DNA from: Bacteroidales bacterium
GTDB taxonomy: Bacteria; Bacteroidota; Bacteroidia; Bacteroidales; WCHB1-69
Direction: 5' to 3'
Assembly: GCA_017615795.1 (NCBI GenBank)
Contig: JAFZZK010000029.1
Span: 25,646 to 89,645, forward strand
Length of the DNA: 64,000 nucleotides
Numbering within the stretch: position 1 is the stretch's first letter; every line of letters begins with the position of its first letter. Below, piece by piece: positions 10,280 to 19,467 of this stretch. The notes under the pieces were generated by a model. That model did not search any database. It saw only the letters and a program-made list of their open reading frames with translations, and was not told the DNA's origin. Both the position numbers and the translations under genes were made by a program.

Positions 10280-11581
10280 ATGAAAAAGAGTCTTCTTACT
10301 TTGGTGATGGCTTTGTCCCTGCTGGCGGCATTCTGCCAGGACAGCAATCAAGTGCGCCAATACATTTGCGCCCTCGCGTCGCCTGCTTTCCATGGGCGCG
10401 GTTATGCCTACAACGGTGACAGTATTGCGGCGGAATACCTGCGTGCGCAACTCCGTCAGATTGGCGTGGAACCCTTTGTGCAGGAGTATTACCACCGATA
10501 CGGGTTCAATGTCTATGCTATGGAAGGAACCGTGAAGGCCGCACTCGACGGCAAGTCGCTGCGCCCGTGGGAGGATTTTGCCATGGCACCCTTTTCTCAT
10601 CCTGCGGACGGGACGTTCCAGTTGTTGCCCATCAACCCGTCGGATATCTTGGATCCCGACAAGTTGCTGGATTTTTGTCAGAAGAACAGCGCGGTCCTGT
10701 CGAAAAGTCTGGTTTTCGTCGACATGTCGCTCTGCACGGATGCGGAAGATGCGAAGAAGCTCAACTCGATATTCCGTCAGCTGGCTTGGTATAACGGCCA
10801 GCTGCCGTTCAGGGGCTTCTTGGTGGCTGTGAAGGACATTCCAGTGTGGTCGTTTGCGTCGGCGCAAAGCTCGTGTGACTACGTGATGGCGTACATCCAC
10901 CCCCGCAAGATGAAGAAACACTCGAAGTTGACCTTGTCCTATAGCAATGTGCTGGCTTATCATCCTACCCAGAATGTGTGTGGCATGTTGCGCGGCACAG
11001 GCGAGCCCGACAGTTTGGTGCTGATTTGCGGGCATTACGACCATCTTGGCCAGATGGGGGAGAGCGTCATTTTTCCCGGCGCGCATGACAATGCCTCTGG
11101 TGCCTCGTCTGTACTCGACATGGCTCATTATTACAAAAAAAATCCTCCTTATTATACCACCTTGTTTCTGTTTTTCAGCGGGGAGGAGGCAGGCTTGATG
11201 GGATCCACGGCTTTCGTGAAGGACTCGTTGTTCGACTTTTCCAAAGTGAAGATGGTTCTCAATATAGATTTGATGTGCGGCGGTGATGACGGCATCATGA
11301 TGGTGAATTCGCAGAGTGACAACACCAAGGATTTTTATCAGGCGATGGTTGACTATAACGACGAGGCACACCTCGTCAAGGAGGTGCGTTCGCGTGCCAA
11401 TGCCGCCAACAGCGACCATTATCCTTTCACGGCCAAGGGCATGCCTGCTGTGTTCATTTACACCCTGGGCGGGCGTGTCGGCGGGTATCATAACCCCGAT
11501 GACATGTGCGACAAGTGCGGGTTGGAATCGTACGAGGGCATCGTCACACTGCTGCTCAAGTCACTGGAAAAGGTGAGGTGA
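10280..11581 (+). CDS. secreted M28-family zinc aminopeptidase
   Basis: I start at ATG 10280, because translation from it gives a clean signal peptide (MKKSLLTLVMALSLLAAFCQ); the frame is open further upstream but that part overlaps the glycosyltransferase. The 433-residue product carries the five M28 zinc ligands in order: GHYDHLGQ (about 250), AHDNASG (about 270), FFSGEEAG (about 301), NIDLMCG (about 330) and NSDHYPF (about 380). These co-catalytic zinc peptidases remove N-terminal residues from peptides. The Cys after AAF does not form a good lipobox, so I expect cleavage by signal peptidase I and a periplasmic or surface product. Substrate preference is unknown. Confidence 0.9.
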   Translation: MKKSLLTLVMALSLLAAFCQDSNQVRQYICALASPAFHGRGYAYNGDSIAAEYLRAQLRQIGVEPFVQEYYHRYGFNVYAMEGTVKAALDGKSLRPWEDFAMAPFSHPADGTFQLLPINPSDILDPDKLLDFCQKNSAVLSKSLVFVDMSLCTDAEDAKKLNSIFRQLAWYNGQLPFRGFLVAVKDIPVWSFASAQSSCDYVMAYIHPRKMKKHSKLTLSYSNVLAYHPTQNVCGMLRGTGEPDSLVLICGHYDHLGQMGESVIFPGAHDNASGASSVLDMAHYYKKNPPYYTTLFLFFSGEEAGLMGSTAFVKDSLFDFSKVKMVLNIDLMCGGDDGIMMVNSQSDNTKDFYQAMVDYNDEAHLVKEVRSRANAANSDHYPFTAKGMPAVFIYTLGGRVGGYHNPDDMCDKCGLESYEGIVTLLLKSLEKVR

Positions 11582-11597
11582 CGCAAGAATAGGGGAT

Positions 11598-11628
11598 AAA
11601 AAAACGGAAGCATTACAAATGCTTCCGT
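11598..11628 (-). terminator. terminator of the tRNA-Met transcript
   Basis: A perfect 11-bp stem (11604-11614 with 11618-11628, 3-nt loop) is followed, on the minus strand, by six Ts. The orientation fits the tRNA, not the peptidase gene. Confidence 0.8.
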
Positions 11629-11633
11629 TGGCT

Positions 11634-11708
<75 letters not shown>

Positions 11709-11721
11709 ATGTTTACGGCTG

Positions 11722-11729
11722 CAAAAATA
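11722..11729 (-). promoter_or_regulatory. -7 box of the tRNA gene
   Basis: TATTTTTG on the minus strand lies 13 nt upstream of the mature tRNA 5' end. Confidence 0.5.
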
Positions 11730-11789
11730 CAATTTTTTTCGATATGTCTTTTGAATGAAAAAAATATTTTTTTCGTATTGATTTTTTTG

Positions 11790-11797
11790 TATTTTTG
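11790..11797 (+). promoter_or_regulatory. -7 box upstream of rpsA
   Basis: TATTTTTG lies 74 nt before the first rpsA ATG, leaving a leader long enough for control of translation. Confidence 0.5.
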
Positions 11798-11871
11798 CAC
11801 ACTTCTTTCGTAAGAGGCTCTGCGACTGAGTATCAATAAATTAACCTCATAGTTTAATCTTTAAAAACCTA

Positions 11872-13905
11872 ATGTCCGAGGTAAAACAGGACAAAATTTT
11901 TATGTCAGAAGAAATCATCAACAACCCCGAAGAGCAAGCCGCACAGGTTGAGAATCAGGTTGAGAACGTGGTCGATGCCGCAAATGAGGCCGTTGAAACT
12001 GCCGCAGAAGCTGCTGAAACTGTTGCTGAGGTTGCCGAAGTTGCAACAGAAGCTGTTGAAAACGTCGCCGAGGCTCCCGCAGAAGAGCCCAAGGCCCCGA
12101 GACCCCGCAAGATGAGAGAATTTGAAAACGCCTACGGCTCTCTTGAGAATTTCGATTGGAATAAGATCGACACGGAGGAATCCAGATATTCTGCCGATGA
12201 GAAAGCTCGCCTGGAGGATCTTTACACCAAGTCCTTCAAGTCCATCGACGAGAACGCCGTTATCATGGGTAAAGTCGTTTCCATCAACTCCCGCGAAGTG
12301 GTCGTCAACATTGGCTTCAAGTCCGACGGCGTCATCAATGCTTCCGAACTTCGCTACAACCCCGACCTTAAGATCGGCGACGAAATCGAAGTCTATGTGG
12401 AAAGCCAGGAAGATGCCAACGGCCAACTTCAACTTTCCCACAAACGCGCCCTCATCCTCAAGTCTTGGCAGCGCGTCAACGAAGCCTACGACAACCAGGA
12501 GATCATCACCGGTTACGTCAAGGGCAAGACCAAAGGCGGTCTCATCGTCGACATCTTCGGCATCGAGGCTTTCTTGCCGGGTTCCCAGATCGACGTCAAA
12601 CCCATTCGCGACTACGACGTGTATGTTGACAAGACCATGGAATTCAAGGTTGTCAAGATCAACCACGAGTACAAGAATGTCGTGGTCTCCCACAAGGCTC
12701 TCATCGAAGCTGAGCTCGAAGCCCAAAAGGACGAGATTATCAGCAAGCTCGAAAAGGGTCAGATCATCGAAGGTACCGTCAAGAACATCGTTTCTTACGG
12801 CGCATTTGTCGACTTGGGCGGTGTGGACGGACTTATCCACATCACCGACCTGTCTTGGGGTCGTATCACCAACCCCGAAGAGGTCGTCCAACTCGACCAG
12901 AAAATCAACGTCGTCATCTTGGGATTCGACGAGGGCAAAAAGCGCATCGCGTTGGGTCTCAAACAACTCACCCCGCATCCTTGGGACAAGCTCGACCCGA
13001 ATTTGCAGGTTGGCGACAAGGTGAAGGGCAAAGTTGTTGTGGTCAACGACTACGGCGCTTTCGTGGAAATCATCCCGGGCGTGGAAGGTCTTATCCACGT
13101 TTCAGAAATGTCTTGGTCCCAGCACTTACGCACTGCCAAGTATTTCTACAAGGAAGGCGACGAAGTCGAAGCCGTCATCCTTACCCTCAACCGCGAAGAG
13201 CGTAAGATGTCCCTCGGCGTCAAGCAACTCAAACCGGATCCTTGGATTGACATTCTCACCAAGTATCCTGTTGGCTCCAAGCACACGGCTATCGTTCGTA
13301 ATTTCACCAACTTCGGTATTTTCGTTGAACTCGAAGAGGGCGTGGATGGCTTGATTCACATCTCTGACCTCTCTTGGTCCAAGAAAATCAAACATCCGTC
13401 TGAATTCACCAAGACTGATGCTGAAATCGAAGTGGTGGTCCTGGAAGTCGACATCGAGAACCGTCGTCTCAGTTTGGGTCACAAGCAACTCGAGGAGAAT
13501 CCCTGGGATGTATACGAAACCGTCTTCACCGTCGGTTCTGTTCACCAAGGTACTATCACCTCTATCAACGACAAGGGCGCGGTTGTTGCCCTGCCGTACA
13601 ACATCGAGGGCTTTGCTTTCAACCGCAACTTGCTGAAGGAAGACAAATCCACCGCTAAGGTTGGTGAAACATTGGATTTCATGGTAGTCGATTTTTCCAA
13701 GGAAGCCAAGAAGATCCACCTTTCCCACACCAAGACCTGGCAGATGACCAAGGAAGACGAAGAGCGCATGAAAGAAGAGAGCGCCCGCAAGCAAGCCAAG
13801 GAAATCGCCAAGGTTAACGAAAGCAATGTGGAAAAAGCCACCCTGGGTGACCTTGACGTTCTTCAATCCCTCAAGGAAAACCTCGAAAAGGAAGAGCTTA
13901 ATTAA
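11872..13905 (+). CDS. rpsA: 30S ribosomal protein S1
   Basis: The 677-residue protein holds six S1 RNA-binding domains, each opening with a G-x-V/I strand: about residues 130 (GKVVSINS), 216 (GYVKGKTKGG), 301 (GTVKNIVSYGAF), 387 (GKVVVVNDYGAF), 470 (AIVRNFTNFGIF) and 556 (GTITSINDKGAV). S1 brings mRNA to the 30S subunit, which matters in a phylum that rarely uses Shine-Dalgarno pairing. The first ~95 residues are an Ala/Glu/Val-rich low-complexity segment, longer than in enterobacterial S1. A second ATG at 11902 is an alternative start. The gene is monocistronic with a strong terminator. Confidence 0.96.
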   Translation: MSEVKQDKIFMSEEIINNPEEQAAQVENQVENVVDAANEAVETAAEAAETVAEVAEVATEAVENVAEAPAEEPKAPRPRKMREFENAYGSLENFDWNKIDTEESRYSADEKARLEDLYTKSFKSIDENAVIMGKVVSINSREVVVNIGFKSDGVINASELRYNPDLKIGDEIEVYVESQEDANGQLQLSHKRALILKSWQRVNEAYDNQEIITGYVKGKTKGGLIVDIFGIEAFLPGSQIDVKPIRDYDVYVDKTMEFKVVKINHEYKNVVVSHKALIEAELEAQKDEIISKLEKGQIIEGTVKNIVSYGAFVDLGGVDGLIHITDLSWGRITNPEEVVQLDQKINVVILGFDEGKKRIALGLKQLTPHPWDKLDPNLQVGDKVKGKVVVVNDYGAFVEIIPGVEGLIHVSEMSWSQHLRTAKYFYKEGDEVEAVILTLNREERKMSLGVKQLKPDPWIDILTKYPVGSKHTAIVRNFTNFGIFVELEEGVDGLIHISDLSWSKKIKHPSEFTKTDAEIEVVVLEVDIENRRLSLGHKQLEENPWDVYETVFTVGSVHQGTITSINDKGAVVALPYNIEGFAFNRNLLKEDKSTAKVGETLDFMVVDFSKEAKKIHLSHTKTWQMTKEDEERMKEESARKQAKEIAKVNESNVEKATLGDLDVLQSLKENLEKEELN

Positions 13906-13928
13906 TCCAAATGCTAAATAAGTATGAA

Positions 13929-13958
13929 AGGTCGACCGAATGGTCGGCCTTTTTTTTT
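13929..13958 (+). terminator. intrinsic terminator of rpsA
   Basis: Arms 13929-13937 and 13942-13950 pair (one G-U) around a GAAT loop and run into nine Ts. Confidence 0.85.
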
Positions 13959-13984
13959 ATTTTCGCGCCGCAAAAAAAATGGAG

Positions 13985-14767
13985 ATGAAAAAACTCTTTT
14001 TGATATATATATCGTTGATAATAAGTTGTATGGCCTTTATGGTCCCTGCATCGGCCCAGCGTTTTATAGGCTATGTCGCGGCAGGAGCCAACTTCGCTCA
14101 AGTGGAAGGCGACGACCAACATGGCTTCACCAAAGTGGGTGTCAACGCAGGATTGGGGCTGAAACTTCCCTTGAACCGCAAGCAGAATATGTCCTTGCTG
14201 CTGGAACTGCTTTATTCCCAAAAAGGTTCCTACCATAAGGCGGTACCCAACAATTTCTTCGATACCATTGTCGGTGCGCAAATAGACCCCACGGTGCCAT
14301 TCAAGAGAATTTTCTACCGCATCACGTTGGACTATGTCGAGGTGCCGCTGATGTTCCGCTATGAAGATTTCCGGTCGGGCTTGTCCATCAGTGCAGGCAT
14401 TGCCTGGAGCCGCCTCGTCCGTGCCCGCGAGATATACAAGGGATATACCTATACGACGAACCTCAGGTCGGGCACCTACAAAAAAAACGACTGGTCAGGG
14501 TTGATAGATGTCGATATTCGTCTCTATAAGAACCTTTCACTTGGAATCCGTTGGGAGATGTCGTTAGTGCCCATTCGGGAAATGCAAGTCGGGTTCTATC
14601 ATAATGGCTCGTATACGGAATGGGAATGGCGAAGGATGCGCAATCATGTTCTGTCGGCGCGCCTTTGCTATTATATCAATGAAAAATACGTGAAAAACAC
14701 CAAGACCAACAACAAAGGGGAACGTATTGGCACCCCGTGGATAAGAGAAATTCCAGACTATGACTAA
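13985..14767 (+). CDS. outer-membrane beta-barrel protein (PorT-like)
   Basis: From ATG 13985 (preceded by GGAG; ATG 13979 is an alternative) the 260-residue product has a signal peptide ending PASAQ. Strand-like segments with periodic aromatic residues follow, starting RFIGYVAAGANFAQVEGDD and including KLPLNRKQNMSLLLELLYS. This matches the Bacteroidota outer-membrane beta-barrel domain family that includes PorT. It overlaps the following lipoprotein gene by 8 nt, so the two are translationally coupled and may form an outer-membrane pair. Whether it serves secretion, as PorT does, cannot be judged. Confidence 0.7.
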   Translation: MKKLFLIYISLIISCMAFMVPASAQRFIGYVAAGANFAQVEGDDQHGFTKVGVNAGLGLKLPLNRKQNMSLLLELLYSQKGSYHKAVPNNFFDTIVGAQIDPTVPFKRIFYRITLDYVEVPLMFRYEDFRSGLSISAGIAWSRLVRAREIYKGYTYTTNLRSGTYKKNDWSGLIDVDIRLYKNLSLGIRWEMSLVPIREMQVGFYHNGSYTEWEWRRMRNHVLSARLCYYINEKYVKNTKTNNKGERIGTPWIREIPDYD

Positions 14768-15878
14768 ACATACCTATATGGGTCGCATAATGGCGGCCTT
14801 GATGCCGTTGGCACTGCTCTTCAGCGCTTGCAACGATACTCCAGACCTTACAGCCGACTACAAGGATATCTCCATTGCGTATGGCATCCTCAATATCAAT
14901 GATCCCATACACTATTTCAAGGTCTACAAAGGCTTCTTGACAGATGAGAATACCATAGTGCAGGCATCCCAGTGGGAAAATATCTATTACCCTATCGATT
15001 CGATAGAGGTTAGGTTTGAAGAATATAATGCACAGGGCATTCGTCAACGCAGTGCGGTGCTCGATACGACTACCGCGATAAACAAGGAGTCCGGCTATTT
15101 CGCCAACCCGCGCCAGCTCCTTTATTACTCGACATGGACACTTAATCCTCAGTGCAAGTATCGCTTGGTGATTAAAAACAAGCGGAGCGGCAAGGAAGTC
15201 TATGCGGAGACGAATGTGGTGGATAATTGCAAGTTTACGCGTCCGTTGAGCCAAAATCCCTTCAGCTCGGATTCCCCCACCGATGTCGCCCCTACGTTCC
15301 TGGTGGAGGGTGGCGGCGGTTTGTCCACGCGCGACCGCAATGTCGCCATTAGCGACTTCTATATCACATTCCATTATATAGAAGTGAACAACAATACACA
15401 GCAAGTTGAGCATAAAACCATCAAAAAGAAGATGAATTCAGGTTTTATGATGCCCCAGTCCAACGGAAATATAACGTTTGACAAGTTCAAGCCTTCCGAT
15501 TTGTTGAGCATGATTGCTCAGGGCATGTCTCCCGATAACAGCTTAACACGCTACGTGGATACGGTGGACGGCCGCCCCTATTTCTGCTTGGAGGTGGATG
15601 CATGGCTGGCAAATTCCGAGTTCAACAATTACTACAATATCTCCAACCCCCATGGCGACATCGTGCAGCAGCGGATGGAGTATACGAACTTTGTTTCCGA
15701 AGGAGGCGATGCGTATGGTTTGCTCGCGTCTCGCAATAAATGCAGGATAATCCTGAAATTTGACAATACAACGGGTCACAACGAGGATTCGCTCGTGAGG
15801 GGACACTTCACCAAGAACTTGAATTTCGATTATTATCGAAACTCGCCGGAATTTTTTGAAGTAGTGAATTATAAATAA
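14760..15878 (+). CDS. outer-membrane lipoprotein, DUF4249-like
   Basis: The 372-residue product has a signal sequence with a lipobox-like LLFSAC at about residues 20-25, so a lipid-anchored protein is likely; an internal ATG at 14778 is an alternative start. The N-terminal part looks like a beta-sandwich, followed by a long C-terminal domain. The arrangement recalls DUF4249 lipoproteins, but I could not confirm the family. It starts inside the preceding barrel gene, so both are made together, and a strong bidirectional terminator follows. No catalytic motif was seen. Confidence 0.6.
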   Translation: MTKHTYMGRIMAALMPLALLFSACNDTPDLTADYKDISIAYGILNINDPIHYFKVYKGFLTDENTIVQASQWENIYYPIDSIEVRFEEYNAQGIRQRSAVLDTTTAINKESGYFANPRQLLYYSTWTLNPQCKYRLVIKNKRSGKEVYAETNVVDNCKFTRPLSQNPFSSDSPTDVAPTFLVEGGGGLSTRDRNVAISDFYITFHYIEVNNNTQQVEHKTIKKKMNSGFMMPQSNGNITFDKFKPSDLLSMIAQGMSPDNSLTRYVDTVDGRPYFCLEVDAWLANSEFNNYYNISNPHGDIVQQRMEYTNFVSEGGDAYGLLASRNKCRIILKFDNTTGHNEDSLVRGHFTKNLNFDYYRNSPEFFEVVNYK

Positions 15879-15882
15879 AAAA

Positions 15883-15909
15883 AAGCACCAGTTGGTGCTT
15901 TTTTTTTAT
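15883..15909. terminator. bidirectional terminator between convergent genes
   Basis: AAGCACCA (15883-15890) pairs with TGGTGCTT (15893-15900), flanked by A and T runs on the two sides, so it can end both the plus-strand lipoprotein gene and the minus-strand hexosaminidase gene. Confidence 0.85.
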
Positions 15910-17501
15910 CTCTTGCGGAAAGCAGTGTGCATTTCCACTTTGTTTTGGAACTTCTTCCAATCTTTATGCGAAGGGTCTGTCCAGACGCATTCAGCCAATG
16001 CGCAGATGCGCGGGTAGATCATGTAGTCGGCTTGTTCGGGCGTGTTGATGAACTCCGTCCATAGGTTGCACTGGCCGCCGAGGATGTGTTGCTTTGCCTT
16101 GTCGCTCAGCCCGGCTGGCATGGGGTCGAAGGAATAGGCCTTCTCCAGGGTGATGAGCCCGGTCATGGCAAGCGGTTCCTTTTCAGGGTCGTCTTGGTAG
16201 AAATTGAAGTAGCAGTGCGAGGTGGGACAGCGGATGATGTCGTTGCCATGGTTGGCCGCGATGACAGCGGCCTTGGGGTCTTGCCAACTCATGATGGTCG
16301 ACATGTTGACCATGTCCTCAGATACGATGTCATCCCAGATGATGGCTTTCTTGTCGAGTTTTTTCAAGTATTTTTCGATTTCGTTCATCAACCATTGCTG
16401 CAGGGCCATTTCGTCCTTGAGTTGCTTGTCGGCGATGCGTTGCTGGCATTTGGGGCAGACTTGCCAGTTGTCGTTGAAGGCTTCGTCGCCACCAATGTGG
16501 ATGTAAGGGTAGGGGAAGAGTTCTGCGACTTCCTGTAGGACATCCTTGTAGAACTCGAGCACGCCGTCGTTGCCGGCGCACATGATGGCCTTGGGCGGCC
16601 AATAGGGGCCGACGGCCACGGTGTAGGGATAATTGTCGCAGGCGAACTGCGGGTAGGCGGCGAGGATGGCGCTGCAATGGCCTGGGATTTCGATTTCGGG
16701 GATGACATCGATGTTGCGGGCGGCAGCGTATGCGATGATTTCACGGACTTGGTCTTTGGTGTAGAATCCGCCATACGTCATGGGCTCGTCTGGAAGGACA
16801 GGGTGCAGGGTGTCCCATTTGCTGCGCTCTGGACGCCAGGCCCCCTTTTGGGTCAGAGCCGGGTATTTGTCGATCTGGATGCGCCAGCCATGGTCGTCTG
16901 TCAAGTGCCAATGGAACTTGTTGAGCTTGTAGACGGCCATGCGGTCGAGGTATTTCTTGATATAGTCTGTGTCAAAAAAGTGGCGCGACACGTCAAGATG
17001 TGCTCCGCGGTAAGCGAAGCGCGGACGGTCCTTGATCTTGGCGCACGGGATGGTGGGCTTGCCGCCGTCCGCGAGAAGAGATCCATAGCTCATCTGCTTG
17101 AGCGTCTGGAAGGCATAGAACAGACCTGCGGCACTGTTGGCGCGAGCAACGATGCGCCTGCCCGTAATGGTCAGTTCGTAGCCCTCATCTCCCAAAGACT
17201 TGTCGTTTTTCTGGTTGACCTCGAAGAGGATGCTGTTCTTGCCGGCACTCTCCGCGTCTCCCAAGTTCGGGCGGAGCTTGAAAAACTTCGTGTACTGCTC
17301 TCTGATCGTGTTCTGGATGTCACGTTTATCTTCAGGAAAGTTGCTGAAGCAGAGAAATGTTTCTTCATCTAATGAAAAATGTCCCTTCTTGGGCGAGCAT
17401 TCCAAAGGCTCCGGAATGACTGCAATCGGCTCCATTTTTTGGCAACTGTCTGCAAAAATAAGCGTTAAGAATAAGATAATGAGTAGGTTAATATGTTTCA
17501 T
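15906..17501 (-). CDS. beta-N-acetylhexosaminidase, GH20, lipoprotein
   Basis: The 531-residue protein has a lipoprotein-type signal peptide (ADSC at about 17-20), a GH20 N-terminal alpha/beta domain (about 25-155) and a TIM-barrel catalytic domain. HIGGDEAF carries the Asp339-Glu340 pair of the substrate-assisted mechanism; YRGAHLDVSRHFF and FHWHLTDDHGWR are further family motifs. It removes terminal beta-linked GlcNAc or GalNAc from glycans, chitin or wall fragments, probably in the periplasm or at the surface. No SusCD pair is adjacent, so it does not belong to an obvious polysaccharide utilization locus here. Confidence 0.93.
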   Translation of the reverse strand: MKHINLLIILFLTLIFADSCQKMEPIAVIPEPLECSPKKGHFSLDEETFLCFSNFPEDKRDIQNTIREQYTKFFKLRPNLGDAESAGKNSILFEVNQKNDKSLGDEGYELTITGRRIVARANSAAGLFYAFQTLKQMSYGSLLADGGKPTIPCAKIKDRPRFAYRGAHLDVSRHFFDTDYIKKYLDRMAVYKLNKFHWHLTDDHGWRIQIDKYPALTQKGAWRPERSKWDTLHPVLPDEPMTYGGFYTKDQVREIIAYAAARNIDVIPEIEIPGHCSAILAAYPQFACDNYPYTVAVGPYWPPKAIMCAGNDGVLEFYKDVLQEVAELFPYPYIHIGGDEAFNDNWQVCPKCQQRIADKQLKDEMALQQWLMNEIEKYLKKLDKKAIIWDDIVSEDMVNMSTIMSWQDPKAAVIAANHGNDIIRCPTSHCYFNFYQDDPEKEPLAMTGLITLEKAYSFDPMPAGLSDKAKQHILGGQCNLWTEFINTPEQADYMIYPRICALAECVWTDPSHKDWKKFQNKVEMHTAFRKR

Positions 17502-17521
17502 AGCAAAGGTGTTTTGAACGG

Positions 17522-17529
17522 CGAAGATA
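17522..17529 (-). promoter_or_regulatory. -7 box of the GH20 gene
   Basis: TATCTTCG on the minus strand lies 20 nt before the ATG; the last position of the TTTG half deviates from consensus. Confidence 0.4.
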
Positions 17530-17598
17530 CGAAAAGATATTCAGATACAACGGTTAGCAATTTTTTTTAAAAAGCGGAAATTCAGCTTTTTTATTGGA

Positions 17599-17606
17599 TA
17601 TCTTTG
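17599..17606 (+). promoter_or_regulatory. -7 box of the VWA/barrel gene
   Basis: TATCTTTG lies 67 nt before the chosen ATG at 17674; no clear -33 box was found. Confidence 0.5.
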
Positions 17607-17673
17607 CTTCGCTTTTTGGTGTATTATGCAATAAAAGCAGGTTATTAGAGTTTAGAAATAAATTTTTGTGATT

Positions 17674-19467
17674 ATGAAAAGAATATTGTTATTGTTAGCA
17701 AGTGTTTTGTTTGTCGTGGCCTCGTTTGCGCAGGCTGACAAGGCTAAGTACTACATTGAGGGCGATTATTCCATCAGCCGTAGTGCCGGCGGGAAATTCG
17801 TCTATAATCTTTCCAATATCTCCTCCAAAGGCATCTATTTTTCGGTCCCTGACACGCTGCGCGGTGTGGTTGAGCCGGATGAGTCCATCTCGTTCACTTT
17901 CGAGAAGGCCACCACAGATTGCCCGGACGGGTTCAAGGATGGCTTGAAGTTCTGGAAATGGCAGAATAACGGCAAGAACTACTCCTGGCAGCGCGACAGC
18001 GAGGTTAAGGACGCCCAGCAGAACTTCGAGACGGACAAAATCATGGTCGCCATGCTGATATTGGACTGCAGCAACTCATTGGGTGATGCCAACTTCGCCA
18101 AGCTCAAGAGCAGCGCCATCAAGTTCCTTGATATCTTGTACAACGCCTCGCCCGACGGCAGCGTCCGCATCGGTATCATTGGTTTCAACACCATGAGCAA
18201 CACAGACGAGATGGTGCGCGACATCGAGCCGCTCACTTCATCCTCCAAGGACCGTATGATCAAGTTTATCCAGGGCCTTACCCTCTATAACAACACCTCC
18301 CTCTATTATGCCATGCGCAAAGGCTCCGACATGATTTCCGACTATGTATCCTCCCTTTCTGCAGTGGATCGCGACAAGTTTGACCATGCCTGCATGGTCT
18401 CCTTCACAGACGGCTACGACAACCACTCCAAGGACGAACGCCTTGGCGTTCCTCAACGTGGCCTTGACAACCCCTATTTCCAATACATTCGCGACAATGT
18501 CGTGAATCGTTCTGTCGGCGGCAAGTTCCTCAAAAGCCATGTGATTGCCGTGAAGGGCAACGACGTGTCTGAAGACAACAAGCTCTATAAGGAGGTGTTC
18601 CAAGGCATCTCCTCAGAAGACCCCGTCTTGTTGGATGATTTCTCCCAAGTGGAGGCCCAATTCGAGAAGATGGCCAACGATCTTATCAAGCGTTGGCAGA
18701 ACCTGACCTGTTACGTGCCCAGTGCCCACCAAGGTCGTGTGCGCTGGACTATCGGTGACTATACCGATAACAGCACCGTTACCCAGACTGTGGTGGAAAA
18801 GACAAAGGAAATCAAGGAAAAGACGGTCTCTTACACGAAAAAAGCCTTCTTGGGCGTGAATGCCGGCCTCGACTTCGAAATTGCCTCCATGAGAAGGTCC
18901 TTCACATATGTTGGACTTTGCGCAGGCTTCGACTTTGCCGTTCCTTTGAAAACCAACGATAATGTGGCTGTGGGCGGCATGCTCTCCCTGAAATGGCCGT
19001 TTATCGTGCGTGGACCGTTCCACCTCGGTGCTGGACCGTTGTTCCTCGTGGGTGACTATGAGAACAAAGCCTCTTTTATGCTCGGCACAGGTGTTGATCT
19101 GCGCTTTGGCAACAGGGTGGAGAGACCCAAGAAATTTGATTGGACTGCCCAAAACAAAATGGGAGCCGGTGGCACGCTACGACTGGGCTTCACCACCATC
19201 AAACATAAACTCTATTTCTTCACTGACCTGACATTAGGTGGATTCGGTACGAAATATACCGATATCAGAGATATCCCCACCACACCTGTTTATGATGAAA
19301 ACGGTGCTGAGGTCCCGATGGATGTTTTAAGACCGCGTTGGGGACATAACGAACATTTCTATTCAGAACCAGGTGCATCTCCGTCAAATGAGATTCAACA
19401 ATTCAAATACGAGGATGCTCACCACCTTTATTTCAATTTCTCCTTGAATATAGGTTATCGTTTCTAA
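17674..19467 (+). CDS. secreted VWA-domain protein with C-terminal barrel-like domain
   Basis: I start at ATG 17674 rather than the GTG six bases earlier, since it begins a typical signal peptide (MKRILLLLASVLFVVASFAQ). The 597-residue product contains a von Willebrand A domain (about 115-340) with the MIDAS start LDCSNS. A linker rich in Thr/Lys follows, then a C-terminal region (about 385-597) of amphipathic strands such as LGVNAGLDFEIA, ending in YRF, as in outer-membrane barrels. VWA domains bind proteins through a metal. The fusion suggests a surface or periplasmic adhesion/assembly protein; its partner is unknown. Its stop codon overlaps the stop of hemW on the other strand. Confidence 0.7.
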   Translation: MKRILLLLASVLFVVASFAQADKAKYYIEGDYSISRSAGGKFVYNLSNISSKGIYFSVPDTLRGVVEPDESISFTFEKATTDCPDGFKDGLKFWKWQNNGKNYSWQRDSEVKDAQQNFETDKIMVAMLILDCSNSLGDANFAKLKSSAIKFLDILYNASPDGSVRIGIIGFNTMSNTDEMVRDIEPLTSSSKDRMIKFIQGLTLYNNTSLYYAMRKGSDMISDYVSSLSAVDRDKFDHACMVSFTDGYDNHSKDERLGVPQRGLDNPYFQYIRDNVVNRSVGGKFLKSHVIAVKGNDVSEDNKLYKEVFQGISSEDPVLLDDFSQVEAQFEKMANDLIKRWQNLTCYVPSAHQGRVRWTIGDYTDNSTVTQTVVEKTKEIKEKTVSYTKKAFLGVNAGLDFEIASMRRSFTYVGLCAGFDFAVPLKTNDNVAVGGMLSLKWPFIVRGPFHLGAGPLFLVGDYENKASFMLGTGVDLRFGNRVERPKKFDWTAQNKMGAGGTLRLGFTTIKHKLYFFTDLTLGGFGTKYTDIRDIPTTPVYDENGAEVPMDVLRPRWGHNEHFYSEPGASPSNEIQQFKYEDAHHLYFNFSLNIGYRF

